The notes: generated by a model from the sequence alone, not told the origin. Counted from the stretch's first letter, positions 7,262 to 14,474 are shown. The stretch: DNA of 28,152 bases from Bacillota bacterium (GCA_023397675.1 JAEWTV010000061.1:1-28152), one strand, 5' to 3'. Numbers and translations: made by a program.

Positions 7262-7889
7262 ACTTACAATATCGAGAATAATTCTTGTGCCGATATTCAT
7301 GCTGTTTATAATGCCATTCCCAAACTGGGTTTTGGACAGCAGCTTATTAGGCTTTATACATCCTGAGCTTGTTTCAATAAACAAATTTATACTGGATTAC
7401 GGCAACTATATCGGTGCAATTATATTTATACTTGCAGCAAGTACTGACAAGGTTGACGGGTATATTGCCCGAAAACGTAAACAGGTAACAAAGCTTGGAA
7501 TTTTTCTTGATCCGATAGCCGATAAGTTGCTTATAACCGCTGCTTTGATTGCACTTGTACAAAGGTACGAAGTGACAGGGAACGGTGTAAGCGGTTGGGC
7601 TGCAATGATCATTATCGCACGTGAATTCCTTGTAACAGGTTTAAGACTTGTTGCGGCTGGCGAAGGTAAGATTCTGGCAGCAGGCAAATGGGGAAAAATC
7701 AAAATGGTTGCACAGACAATTGCTGTTGCATCATCACTTCTAAACAATTTCCCGTTTGCACAAATTGAAGGTATGAAGAAGTTCGCTTTTGACAGATATT
7801 CAATGATAATTGCAATTATTATTACAATTTACTCGTTATTCGATTACTTCTATAAAAACAGGGAAGTTCTTAAAATTCAGGACAGATAA
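7245..7889 (+). CDS. pgsA: CDP-diacylglycerol-glycerol-3-phosphate 3-phosphatidyltransferase
   Basis: PgsA makes phosphatidylglycerophosphate, the first committed step to phosphatidylglycerol and cardiolipin. The 214-residue membrane protein contains the complete CDP-alcohol phosphotransferase motif: Asp68, Asp71-Gly72, Ala75-Arg76, Gly85, Asp89 and Asp93, in the fixed D-x2-DG-x2-AR-x8-G-x3-D-x3-D spacing. Hydrophobic segments lie at about 10-30, 55-66, 95-110, 140-155 and 185-200. The N-terminus MNLPNKLTISRIILVPIF is typical of PgsA. Overlap with rimO and the AGGAGAGG site inside rimO point to coupled translation. The rimO-pgsA pair is common in clostridia. A strong terminator follows. Confidence 0.95.
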   Translation: MNLPNKLTISRIILVPIFMLFIMPFPNWVLDSSLLGFIHPELVSINKFILDYGNYIGAIIFILAASTDKVDGYIARKRKQVTKLGIFLDPIADKLLITAALIALVQRYEVTGNGVSGWAAMIIIAREFLVTGLRLVAAGEGKILAAGKWGKIKMVAQTIAVASSLLNNFPFAQIEGMKKFAFDRYSMIIAIIITIYSLFDYFYKNREVLKIQDR

Positions 7890-7901
7890 TTGAAACCATA
7901 G

Positions 7902-7929
7902 AGCCGTACACATCGTACGGCTTTTTTAT
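7902..7929 (+). terminator. Rho-independent terminator after pgsA
   Basis: AGCCGTAC (7902-7909) pairs with GTACGGCT (7915-7922) across a 5-nt loop and is followed by TTTTTTATT. It ends the phosphoesterase-rimO-pgsA transcript 12 bp after pgsA. Its T-run is shared with the left end of the next inverted repeat. Confidence 0.93.
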
Positions 7930-8020
7930 TGTCTAGGAAAGTATAATTTTTTCGATTAAATAATTCTCGAAAGTTAAGGGTTATAGAACTAATGTGAAAG
8001 ATTTCCTAGACAATAAAAAA
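7922..8020. repeat. 99-bp element with perfect 19-bp terminal inverted repeats
   Basis: TTTTTTATTGTCTAGGAAA at 7922-7940 is repeated exactly as its reverse complement at 8002-8020. Inside, TTTCGA (7950-7955) and TCGAAA (7967-7972) form a smaller hairpin, and CTTTCGA recurs just outside at 8021-8027. No ORF with a ribosome site lies within. The form fits a small MITE or a regulatory hairpin. The T-run at the left end doubles as the terminator tail, so the outer six bases of the repeat may be coincidental. Confidence 0.7.
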
Positions 8021-8032
8021 CTTTCGATTTGA

Positions 8033-8077
8033 TTGCACGTGCAAATATTCTTCATGCTTCAGAAATGCACATGTGCA
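8033..8077. repeat. Pair of 12-bp palindromes, TTGCACGTGCAA and TGCACATGTGCA
   Basis: TTGCACGTGCAA (8033-8044) and TGCACATGTGCA (8066-8077) are each perfect palindromes built on GCAC...GTGC. Their centres are 33 bp apart, close to three helical turns, so both face the same side of the DNA. This looks like a double operator for a dimeric regulator, or part of a mobile-element end. The binding protein is unknown. Confidence 0.5.
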
Positions 8078-8105
8078 AACAAACGTGGCAAAGCCACCTT
8101 TGTTT
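8077..8105. other. Long hairpin of unknown role upstream of fapR
   Basis: AAACAAACGTGGC (8077-8089) and GCCACCTTTGTTT (8093-8105) pair over 13 positions with one C-C mismatch and a 3-nt AAA loop. No U-tract follows directly on either strand; the plus strand reaches an 8-T run only about 25 bp later. It may be part of the repeat-rich element to its left. The rest of the gap (8106-8159) shows nothing else. Confidence 0.55.
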
Positions 8106-8159
8106 ATCCTAGCAAATAATGGCTTTTGAAGCTTTTTTTTCTGAATCTAATAGAAAATG

Positions 8160-8188
8160 TTGCATATAATTTTATTATATAATATACT
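8160..8188 (+). promoter_or_regulatory. Sigma-A promoter of the fapR-plsX-fab operon
   Basis: TTGCAT (8160-8165), a 17-bp spacer and TATACT (8183-8188) form a clear vegetative promoter. Transcription should start at about 8195, a few bases before the FapR operator and about 70 bp before the fapR ATG. Confidence 0.8.
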
Positions 8189-8202
8189 ATTAACAGTAAT
8201 AA

Positions 8203-8219
8203 TTAGTATCTGGTCATAA
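8203..8219 (+). promoter_or_regulatory. FapR operator
   Basis: TTAGTATCTGGTCATAA is a 17-bp imperfect palindrome that fits the FapR box known from Bacillus (TTAGTA, C-C-T-x-G-T core, TAA end). It lies just downstream of the expected start point of the fapR promoter, where bound FapR would block transcription and malonyl-CoA would release it. Confidence 0.75.
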
Positions 8220-8266
8220 TTATAAGTGAAATACTTACAGAATAGAAACACGGCGAGGTGTTATTG

Positions 8267-8842
8267 ATGAGCAGAACATCCTTTCTAAAAAAAGAAAGGC
8301 AAAGCGTTCTTGTTGAAAAAATTAAGGAAGATCCTTTTTTAACGGATGAAGAGCTTTCTGAAATCTTTTCTGTAAGTGTACCTACAATAAGGCTTGACAG
8401 ACTTGAACTTGGAATACCAGAATTAAGGGAAAGAATTAAAAATGTTGCGGCAAGTAGCTACAGCAAGGTAAAGACTCTAAAAACCAAGGAAATTGTAGGT
8501 GAATTAGTAGACATTAAACTTGGTGTCAGTGGGATATCCATCCTGGAAACCGGAGATCGAATGACCTTCGAAAAAACAAAAATAGTAAGAGGACATTTTA
8601 TTTATTCTCTGGCAGAATCACTTGCAATTGCTGTAATCGACGCACAGGTTGCATTAGTCGGTGTTGCAAATGTAAAGTACAAGACGCCTGTTTATGCAGG
8701 AAGTAAACTGATTGCCAAGGCAGAGGTACGCAAAGTAAGAGGAAACAATTATTTCGTATGGGTGAAAATAGCTGAAAAGCAAACTGAAGTATTCAGAGGG
8801 AAATTTATTCTTGTTTCCCTTGAAAAAATTCAGAAAACATAG
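8267..8842 (+). CDS. fapR: Transcription factor FapR, malonyl-CoA-responsive repressor
   Basis: FapR represses fatty-acid and phospholipid genes until malonyl-CoA binds it. The 191-residue protein, close to the 188 of Bacillus FapR, has an N-terminal winged helix-turn-helix. This includes DPFLTDEELSEIFSVS and then TIRLDRLELGIPELRERIKNVA (about 40-61), the most conserved block of the family. The C-terminal hotdog-fold effector domain follows, including IVRGHFIYSLAESLAIAVID (about 106-125) and VKYKTPVYAGSKLIAKA. The start is the ATG at 8267 behind GAGGTG; the earlier in-frame GTG at 8258 is part of that site. It heads the operon and has its own operator, so autoregulation is expected. In many clostridia rpmF lies just upstream; here it is absent. 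Confidence 0.95.
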   Translation: MSRTSFLKKERQSVLVEKIKEDPFLTDEELSEIFSVSVPTIRLDRLELGIPELRERIKNVAASSYSKVKTLKTKEIVGELVDIKLGVSGISILETGDRMTFEKTKIVRGHFIYSLAESLAIAVIDAQVALVGVANVKYKTPVYAGSKLIAKAEVRKVRGNNYFVWVKIAEKQTEVFRGKFILVSLEKIQKT

Positions 8843-8919
8843 TAATTTATATTAGTAAAAAGTATTATTAAAATATATAGAATAATACCTTTCTACAAAA
8901 AATTTTAGGAGTGAATACC

Positions 8920-9939
8920 TTGCGTATACTAATAGATGCTATGGGTGGAGATAATGCTCCCCATGAAATAGTTAAAGGTTCTGTAGAAGCCTTAAGACAA
9001 GGCGAAGGCTATAGTGTAGTTTTGATAGGAGACAAACCTCGTATTGAAAGTCTTCTTCCATCAAAAAAATTGGATTACAGCAGGATCGAAATTGTTCACA
9101 CGACAGAGATTATTACAAGCGATGATATCCCTGTTAAAGCAATAAGGAGCAAAAAGGATTCCTCAATGGTTGTTGCTTACAATATGCTTAAGAACAAAAA
9201 CGGCGACGCAATGCTTTCAGCGGGTAATACCGGTGCAATGATGGCTGGAGCGTTATTCGTACTCGGAAGAATTGAAGGTATTGACAGACCGGCACTTGCG
9301 CCTGTGCTTCCAACAAAAAGCGGCGGTTCCATGCTGATAGACGCAGGTTTGAATACAATTTGCAAGCCTATAAATTATGTGCAGTTTGCTAAAATCGGTT
9401 CAATATATATGAAGGAAGCTTTCAAAATAGAAAATCCAAAGGTAGGACTTCTTAATGTCGGTACTGAGCAGAGAAAAGGAAATGAAATAATTAAACAGGC
9501 ACATACAATGTTATCCTCTGCAGACATAAACTTCATCGGAAATATTGAAGGAAGCGACTTCCCGGCTGGAAAAGTAGACGTAGCAGTTTGTGACGGGTTC
9601 GTTGGGAATATAGTTCTAAAATTTCTTGAAGGCATAGGACCATTTGTATTTACTAATTTGAATGATGTTTATTCGAAAAATATTATATCCAAGCTTTCAT
9701 ATCTCGCAGTTAAGGATAAGCTGAGGAAATTCAAGAAAAAGCTTGATCCGGATGAGTATGGAGCTACCCCAATTCTTGGAGTTGAAGGTCTTGTATTTAA
9801 AAGCCATGGAAACTCCAAATCAAAAGCAATAAGAAATGCAATAGTCAAAGCATGCAAGTTCGCAAAAACAACAGTTATAGAACAGATAAGAGAAGAATTT
9901 AAAAACCTGGAGGTAGAGAAACTTGGGATCGAAGGTTGA
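8920..9939 (+). CDS. plsX: Phosphate acyltransferase PlsX
   Basis: PlsX converts acyl-ACP to acyl-phosphate, the donor used by PlsY in making phosphatidic acid. It links the fab enzymes to phospholipid synthesis at the membrane. The 339-residue protein begins MRILIDAMGGDNAP, the family signature, followed by SAGNTGAMMAGALF (about 98-111), RPALAPVLPT and NVGTEQRKGNE (about 182-192), all conserved in PlsX. I place the start at the TTG of 8920, eight bases after AGGAG (8907-8911). The in-frame GTG at 8911 overlaps the ribosome site and would add three residues not seen in the family. fabH begins inside its last 17 bp. Confidence 0.95.
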   Translation: MRILIDAMGGDNAPHEIVKGSVEALRQGEGYSVVLIGDKPRIESLLPSKKLDYSRIEIVHTTEIITSDDIPVKAIRSKKDSSMVVAYNMLKNKNGDAMLSAGNTGAMMAGALFVLGRIEGIDRPALAPVLPTKSGGSMLIDAGLNTICKPINYVQFAKIGSIYMKEAFKIENPKVGLLNVGTEQRKGNEIIKQAHTMLSSADINFIGNIEGSDFPAGKVDVAVCDGFVGNIVLKFLEGIGPFVFTNLNDVYSKNIISKLSYLAVKDKLRKFKKKLDPDEYGATPILGVEGLVFKSHGNSKSKAIRNAIVKACKFAKTTVIEQIREEFKNLEVEKLGIEG

Positions 9940-10921
9940 GGCAGTTGGCATAATTGGTTTGGGAAAGTACTTGCCTGAGAAGGTCCTTACAAATTTTGAC
10001 CTGGAGAAAATGGTTGATACATCGGATGAATGGATAACCAAAAGAACCGGTATAAAAGAAAGAAGAATTCTTGAAGAAGGGACACCTTCTTATGAAATGG
10101 GAATAAAAGCAGCTGAGCAGGCAATTAAGGATGCTGGAATAACCGCAGAAGATATAGATCTGATTATTGTAACAACAGCAAATCCTGATTATCTTACTCC
10201 ATCAACTTCCTGTATAATTCAGGGAAAAATAAACGCTAAAAAAGCTGCTGCAATTGATATAAACTGTGCATGCCCTGGTTTTATATATGGTGTAACAATA
10301 GGACAGCAGTTCATAATGGCAGGTACATACAAATTTGTATTGGTAGTGAGCTGTGAGGCTATGTCAAGAGTCACAGACTATGAAGACAGAGCAACCTGTA
10401 TATTGTTTGGAGACGGTTCGGGTGCAGCTGTATTAGGACCTGTTGAAAAGGGATACGGAATTATTTCGACAGATTTGGGTGCCGATGGTACATCAGGAAG
10501 AAACATAACCATACCATGTACATATATAAATGAAGAAGATAAAGAAAAAAGATTACATGAGAATAAAAGAGTTTTATGGATGGATGGAAGTGAAGTCTTC
10601 AAGTTTGCCGTGAAGACGATGGAAGGCGCTACCACCAGAGTTGTAGAGGATGCAGGCCTTAAAATGGATGACATAGATATGATAGTTCCTCACCAGGCTA
10701 ACATGAGAATAATTGATGGAGCTATTAAAAGGCTTAACGTACCCAAGGAAAAGGTATATGTAAATCTTGACATGTACGGAAATATATCATCTGCATCAAT
10801 ACCGATAGCTTTAAGCGAAGTTGTAGACAAAGGTCTTATAAAAAAAGGAAGCTATGTTGCAATGACAGGCTTTGGTGGAGGACTTAACTGGGCTTCGGTA
10901 TTATTAAAATGGGCAAAATAA
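9923..10921 (+). CDS. fabH: 3-oxoacyl-ACP synthase III (FabH)
   Basis: FabH starts fatty-acid synthesis by condensing acetyl-CoA (or a branched acyl-CoA) with malonyl-ACP. The 332-residue protein has the thiolase-fold catalytic triad: Cys117 in NCACPGFIYG, His257 in VPHQANMR and Asn287 in MYGNISSASIP. It also has LFGDGSGAAVLGP (about 161-173) and the C-terminal MTGFGGGLNWAS. The start is TTG at 9923, eight bases after GGAGGT (9909-9914), and it overlaps plsX by 17 bp, so the two are probably translationally coupled. Primer choice (straight or branched chain) cannot be read from the sequence. Confidence 0.96.
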   Translation: MGSKVEAVGIIGLGKYLPEKVLTNFDLEKMVDTSDEWITKRTGIKERRILEEGTPSYEMGIKAAEQAIKDAGITAEDIDLIIVTTANPDYLTPSTSCIIQGKINAKKAAAIDINCACPGFIYGVTIGQQFIMAGTYKFVLVVSCEAMSRVTDYEDRATCILFGDGSGAAVLGPVEKGYGIISTDLGADGTSGRNITIPCTYINEEDKEKRLHENKRVLWMDGSEVFKFAVKTMEGATTRVVEDAGLKMDDIDMIVPHQANMRIIDGAIKRLNVPKEKVYVNLDMYGNISSASIPIALSEVVDKGLIKKGSYVAMTGFGGGLNWASVLLKWAK

Positions 10922-10942
10922 ATTCCATAATGAGGTGAAAGA

Positions 10943-11875
10943 ATGGGAAAAATCGCATTTATATTCGCAGGACAGGGCGCACAACACGTAGGAATGGGAA
11001 AAGAAATAGCAGAAGCATACAAGTCTGCCGATCAGATTTTTGATCAGGCAACAGAAGCAATTGGTTTTGACATTAAGAAAATGATTTTTGAAGGTGACGA
11101 GGAAACTCTCAAAATAACTGAAAATACACAGCCTACTATACTTACGGTTAGCATTGCTTGTCTTGCACCGCTGCTTGAAAAGGGTATTAAGCCTGATGCA
11201 GTAGCTGGTTTAAGTCTTGGTGAGTATTCTGCACATGTTGCTGCAGGAACTTTAAATTTCAAGGATGCAGTTGCTCTCGTTAAGAAAAGAGGCAAATATA
11301 TGCAGGAAACAGTGCCGGTTGGTGTTGGAGCTATGGCAGCCATACTGGGACTGGCAAACGAAGTTGTATTTGAATGCTGCAAGGAAGCTTCTGCTGTAGG
11401 AATAGTTGAACCTGCTAACCTCAACTGCCCAGGACAGGTAGTTGTTGCAGGTGAAGTAAAGGCTGTTGAAAAAGCTGCTGAAATAGCAAAGGAAAAGGGA
11501 GCAAAACGTTCAATGATGCTGCCTGTAAGTGCACCTTTCCATTGCAGCCTGTTAAAACCTGCAGGTGAAAAGCTTGCAAAAGAACTTGAAAATATCGAGC
11601 TTAATGATATGAAGCTGCCTGTAGTAACAAACGTTACTGCTGAATTCATAAACGACAAGAGCAAGGTAAAGGATCTTCTTATAAGACAGGTAAGCAGCTC
11701 GGTCAGATGGGAAGATTGTGTAAAAGCTATGATTGACCAGGGATTTGATACATTTGTAGAAATAGGCCCTGGTAAAACCTTAAGTGGTTTTATAAAGAAA
11801 ATTAACAAAGAGGTAAGAACATTTAATGTTGAAGATATTGATTCATTAAATGCCACAATAGCAGAACTGGCTTGA
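10943..11875 (+). CDS. fabD: Malonyl-CoA:ACP transacylase (FabD)
   Basis: FabD loads the malonyl group from CoA onto ACP for chain extension. The 310-residue protein has IFAGQGAQHVGMG (about 7-19), the active-site serine Ser91 in GLSLGEYSA, the conserved Arg in KKRGKYMQ (about 114-121), and the catalytic His200 in PVSAPFHCSLL. A ferredoxin-like small subdomain lies at about 130-195. Spacing to fabH is 21 bp, with a GAGGTGAAAGA ribosome site. FabD consumes malonyl-CoA, the molecule sensed by FapR, so this step connects flux to regulation. No enoyl reductase (fabK or fabI) lies beside it, unlike in several related clusters. Confidence 0.96.
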   Translation: MGKIAFIFAGQGAQHVGMGKEIAEAYKSADQIFDQATEAIGFDIKKMIFEGDEETLKITENTQPTILTVSIACLAPLLEKGIKPDAVAGLSLGEYSAHVAAGTLNFKDAVALVKKRGKYMQETVPVGVGAMAAILGLANEVVFECCKEASAVGIVEPANLNCPGQVVVAGEVKAVEKAAEIAKEKGAKRSMMLPVSAPFHCSLLKPAGEKLAKELENIELNDMKLPVVTNVTAEFINDKSKVKDLLIRQVSSSVRWEDCVKAMIDQGFDTFVEIGPGKTLSGFIKKINKEVRTFNVEDIDSLNATIAELA

Positions 11876-11913
11876 TTTTGTTTTAACAAATGCAAAAGGG
11901 AGGCATGCATAAT

Positions 11914-12657
11914 ATGCAATTAAAGGGGAAAACTGCTGTAGTAACAGGCTCTGGAAGGGGTTTGGGAAAAACTATTGCTTTGAAGCTTGCAAGCATGGGT
12001 GCAAATATTGTTTTAAATGATATAGCAGCTTCTGACAGCATAGATGCAACAGCGGAAGAAATGAAGGCAGCAGGCTACAATGTAGCTGTTACCAAAGGTG
12101 ACGTCAGAAATGAAGAAGACGTTAAGAATATGATAAAAACAGCTGTAGATACATTCGGTGGTCTTGACATCCTCGTTAACAACGCAGGTATAACTCGCGA
12201 CAAGCCGTTTGCAATGATGTCCGAAGAAGATTGGGATATGGTTCTGGACATTAACCTTAAAGGTGCATTCTTGTGCACAAAAAATGCTGCTAAAGCTATG
12301 CTTAAAAAGAGGTATGGCAAAATTGTAAATATGGCATCAGTTGCAGGAACAATGGGAAATAAGGGCCAGGCTAACTACTCATCATCAAAGGCAGGACTTA
12401 TAGGATTAACAAAAACGACTGCAAAAGAATTCGCATCAAGGAACATTTACTGTAATGCGGTAGCACCGGGTACTATTGCAACGAAGATGACAGAGGTTTT
12501 ACCGGATGAAGTTAAGGCAGAATATGTTAAGAACATTCCACTCGGAAGGTTTGGGACTCCTGATGAAGTGGCTAATGTTGTAGCTTTCCTCTGTACAAGT
12601 GATTCCGATTATGTGACCGGTCAGGTAATACATATTGACGGCGGATTGGATATGTAA
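11914..12657 (+). CDS. fabG: 3-oxoacyl-ACP reductase (FabG)
   Basis: FabG reduces 3-oxoacyl-ACP with NADPH, the first reduction of each cycle. The 247-residue short-chain dehydrogenase has the Rossmann motif TGSGRGLG (11-18), NNAG (about 89-92), the catalytic tetrad Asn114, Ser142, Tyr155 and Lys159 (NYSSSK), and the C-terminal GQVIHIDGGLDM typical of FabG. Three in-frame ATGs exist at 11890, 11905 and 11914. The ribosome site GGGAGG (11898-11903) is ten bases before the third and overlaps or abuts the others, and MQLKGKTAVVTG is the usual N-terminus, so 11914 is chosen. Confidence 0.95.
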   Translation: MQLKGKTAVVTGSGRGLGKTIALKLASMGANIVLNDIAASDSIDATAEEMKAAGYNVAVTKGDVRNEEDVKNMIKTAVDTFGGLDILVNNAGITRDKPFAMMSEEDWDMVLDINLKGAFLCTKNAAKAMLKKRYGKIVNMASVAGTMGNKGQANYSSSKAGLIGLTKTTAKEFASRNIYCNAVAPGTIATKMTEVLPDEVKAEYVKNIPLGRFGTPDEVANVVAFLCTSDSDYVTGQVIHIDGGLDM

Positions 12658-12723
12658 TAATATCTTACTGTGGTATTTCTAAAAAAATGCTGCATAGGAA
12701 TTATTTATAATTAATTAAGAGCA

Positions 12724-12742
12724 ACCCCCTTTGGAAGGAGGT
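12724..12742 (+). promoter_or_regulatory. Hairpin that pairs with the acpP ribosome-binding site
   Basis: ACCCCCTT (12724-12731) can pair with AAGGAGGT (12735-12742) in seven of eight positions around a 3-nt loop. The second arm is the whole Shine-Dalgarno sequence of acpP. In RNA this could mask the site and tune acyl carrier protein output, or it may melt easily because acpP is normally highly expressed. Confidence 0.45.
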
Positions 12743-12748
12743 GAACGT

Positions 12749-12976
12749 ATGGTATTTGAAAAGGTAAAGAAAATTATTGTTGAACAATTAGGTGTAGAAG
12801 AAGAAGACATAGCAATGGAAGCTTCTTTCATAGACGACCTTGGCGCAGACTCACTAGACATTGTTGAATTAATTATGGCTTTGGAAGAGGAATTCGACCT
12901 CGAAATTCCAGACAGTGAAGCTGAGAAAATTACGACAGTTGGTGATGCTGTCGAGTACATTAAGAGCAACACATAA
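12749..12976 (+). CDS. acpP: Acyl carrier protein
   Basis: AcpP carries the growing acyl chain on a 4'-phosphopantetheine arm. The 75-residue acidic protein has the attachment serine Ser35 in GADSLDIVELIMALEEEF, the universal DSL motif at the start of helix II. The start is the ATG at 12749 behind a near-perfect AAGGAGGTGA; the in-frame TTG at 12731 precedes that site. It lies 91 bp after fabG, with no clear promoter of its own, and a strong terminator follows, so it appears to end the fapR-plsX-fab transcript. Confidence 0.97.
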   Translation: MVFEKVKKIIVEQLGVEEEDIAMEASFIDDLGADSLDIVELIMALEEEFDLEIPDSEAEKITTVGDAVEYIKSNT

Positions 12977-12980
12977 AAAA

Positions 12981-13006
12981 AAGTCCCTTGCAAGGGACTT
13001 TTTTTT
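12981..13006 (+). terminator. Rho-independent terminator after acpP
   Basis: AAGTCCCTTG and CAAGGGACTT (12981-13000) form a perfect 20-bp palindrome flanked by an A-run on the left and TTTTTT on the right. It separates acpP from fabF, which must either rely on read-through or have its own promoter in the 130-bp gap (TTGTAT at 13023, 16 bp, TATTAC at 13045 is a weak candidate). Confidence 0.93.
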
Positions 13007-13136
13007 GAAAAAATCTGAATATTTGTATTACAATTAAACCTTAATATTACTTTTGTAAAACAAGGTTAATATATACATAAATAAGTTTTGGAATTATTAA
13101 TAATTTATAGAGTTAAACACATTTGGAGGTTGAAAC

Positions 13137-14369
13137 ATGAAAAAACGTGTAGTAATAACAGGTACAGGGGTCGTTTCTTCACTGGGAACAGGTACGCAGC
13201 AGTTTTGGAATGCCATTAAAGAAGGAAAATCAGGTATAGATACAATATCAAGATTTGACGCAACAAACTTTTCATCCAAGGTAGCTTCAGAGGTTAAGGA
13301 CTTTGAACCTACAAACTTCATGGACAGAAAAGAAGCAAAAAGAATGGACAGATACAACCAGTTTGCAATTGCTGCAGCTAAAATGGCTGTAGAGGATTCA
13401 AAGCTGGATCTTGAAAAGACAGACAGAACAAGAGCAGGCGTAATTGTTGGTTCAGGTATAGGAGGAATTGAAACTCTTGAGGACCAGCATGAAACTTATT
13501 TAAATAAGGGAGCAGGTAGAGTCAGCCCATTCTTCATACCTATGATGATAGGAAATATGGCTACAGGCCGTATTGCTATAGAATTTGGTTTTAAAGGCTT
13601 TAATGAGTGTGTTGTAACAGCATGTGCAACGTCAAACAATGCAATTGGTGACGCATTCAAGGTAATACAGCGTGGTGATGCCGACATAATGATAGCAGGC
13701 GGCGCTGAAGCTTCAATAACTCCTTTGTCCCTTGCAGGTTTCTGTTCAATGGGTGCAGTAACATCCAATCCTGATCCAAAAACTGCATGCAGGCCTTTTG
13801 ATGCTGAACGTGATGGCTTTGTAATGGCTGAAGGTTCAGGTATAGTTGTTCTTGAAGAACTTGAACATGCTTTAAGCAGAGGAGCAAACATAATTGCTGA
13901 AGTAGTAGGGTACGGAAATACAAGCGATGCTTACCATATAACTGCTCCAAGTCCTGAAGGTGAAGGTGGAGTAAGATGTATGAAGATGGCAATCAATGAT
14001 GCAGGAATTAATCCTGAAGACGTTGGATATGTTAATGCCCACGGCACTTCAACTCCTTTAAATGATCCTATCGAGACTGCAGTTGTTAAGCAGGTGTTCG
14101 GTGAACATTCAAAGAAGCTTGCAATGAGTTCTACAAAATCAATGACAGGACATATGCTTGGAGCTGCTGGAGCAGTTGAAGCAATTATTACTTCACTTGC
14201 TTTAAAAGAAGGTATTCTGCCTCCTACAATCAACTACAAGACACCTGATGAAAAGTGTGATATTGATTGCGTGCCAAATGTTGCAAGAAAGGCCGATATC
14301 AAGTATGCATTGTCAAATGCACTTGGATTTGGTGGTCATAATGCAACAATTGCACTTAAAAAATATTAA
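13137..14369 (+). CDS. fabF: 3-oxoacyl-ACP synthase II (FabF)
   Basis: FabF elongates acyl-ACP with malonyl-ACP and in many bacteria adjusts chain composition with temperature. The 410-residue protein has the Cys-His-His triad: Cys163 in VTACATSNNAIGDA, His302 in NAHGTSTPLND and His339 in SMTGHMLGAAG. MKKRVVITGTGVVSSLG is the standard N-terminus. The ATG follows TTGGAGG. It closes the fatty-acid group but is separated from acpP by a strong terminator, and followed by another hairpin, so it may be its own transcription unit. fabZ, fabK and the acetyl-CoA carboxylase genes often found after fabF in clostridia are not here. Confidence 0.97.
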   Translation: MKKRVVITGTGVVSSLGTGTQQFWNAIKEGKSGIDTISRFDATNFSSKVASEVKDFEPTNFMDRKEAKRMDRYNQFAIAAAKMAVEDSKLDLEKTDRTRAGVIVGSGIGGIETLEDQHETYLNKGAGRVSPFFIPMMIGNMATGRIAIEFGFKGFNECVVTACATSNNAIGDAFKVIQRGDADIMIAGGAEASITPLSLAGFCSMGAVTSNPDPKTACRPFDAERDGFVMAEGSGIVVLEELEHALSRGANIIAEVVGYGNTSDAYHITAPSPEGEGGVRCMKMAINDAGINPEDVGYVNAHGTSTPLNDPIETAVVKQVFGEHSKKLAMSSTKSMTGHMLGAAGAVEAIITSLALKEGILPPTINYKTPDEKCDIDCVPNVARKADIKYALSNALGFGGHNATIALKKY

Positions 14370-14385
14370 TTATAACTGACAAACA

Positions 14386-14418
14386 TTTAAGGTGAGGCTT
14401 TTATAGCCTTGCCTTAAA
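14386..14418 (+). terminator. Hairpin terminator after fabF
   Basis: TTTAAGGTGAGGCT (14386-14399) pairs with AGCCTTGCCTTAAA (14405-14418) over 14 positions, including two G-U pairs, with a 5-nt loop. The tail TACTTTT is only moderately U-rich. It lies 16 bp past fabF. Confidence 0.75.
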
Positions 14419-14431
14419 TACTTTTCCGGCA

Positions 14432-14474
14432 TTTAGAGTGTATATAAAATTACTTTTGATGTATTTACTCTAAA
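14432..14474 (+). repeat. 8-bp inverted repeat in the rnc leader
   Basis: TTTAGAGT (14432-14439) and ACTCTAAA (14467-14474) are complementary and enclose a 27-nt AT-rich loop, ending 38 bp before the rnc start. RNase III often cuts its own mRNA leader in other bacteria, but this stem is short, so such a role is only a possibility. Confidence 0.3.

Noticed and set aside
7887..7900. TAATTGAAACCATA also occurs at 27808-27821, both times just after a stop codon
   Set aside because: A 14-base match in AT-rich DNA with no further similarity around it; noted, but likely coincidence.
8843..8919. Second FapR box between fapR and plsX (TTAGTA followed by TATTAT)
   Set aside because: Only the left half-site fits; the central C-C-T core and right half do not, and no promoter is evident.
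11044..11919. A 291-codon open frame on the minus strand opposite fabD
   Set aside because: It is a mirror of fabD codon use, with low-complexity Ser/Ala/Phe/Thr content, no ribosome site and no recognisable domain, while fabD has its full catalytic set.
13021..13080. FapR box in the fabF leader
   Set aside because: AACCTT and AAGGTT form a loose dyad, but the TTAGTA-type half-sites are absent.
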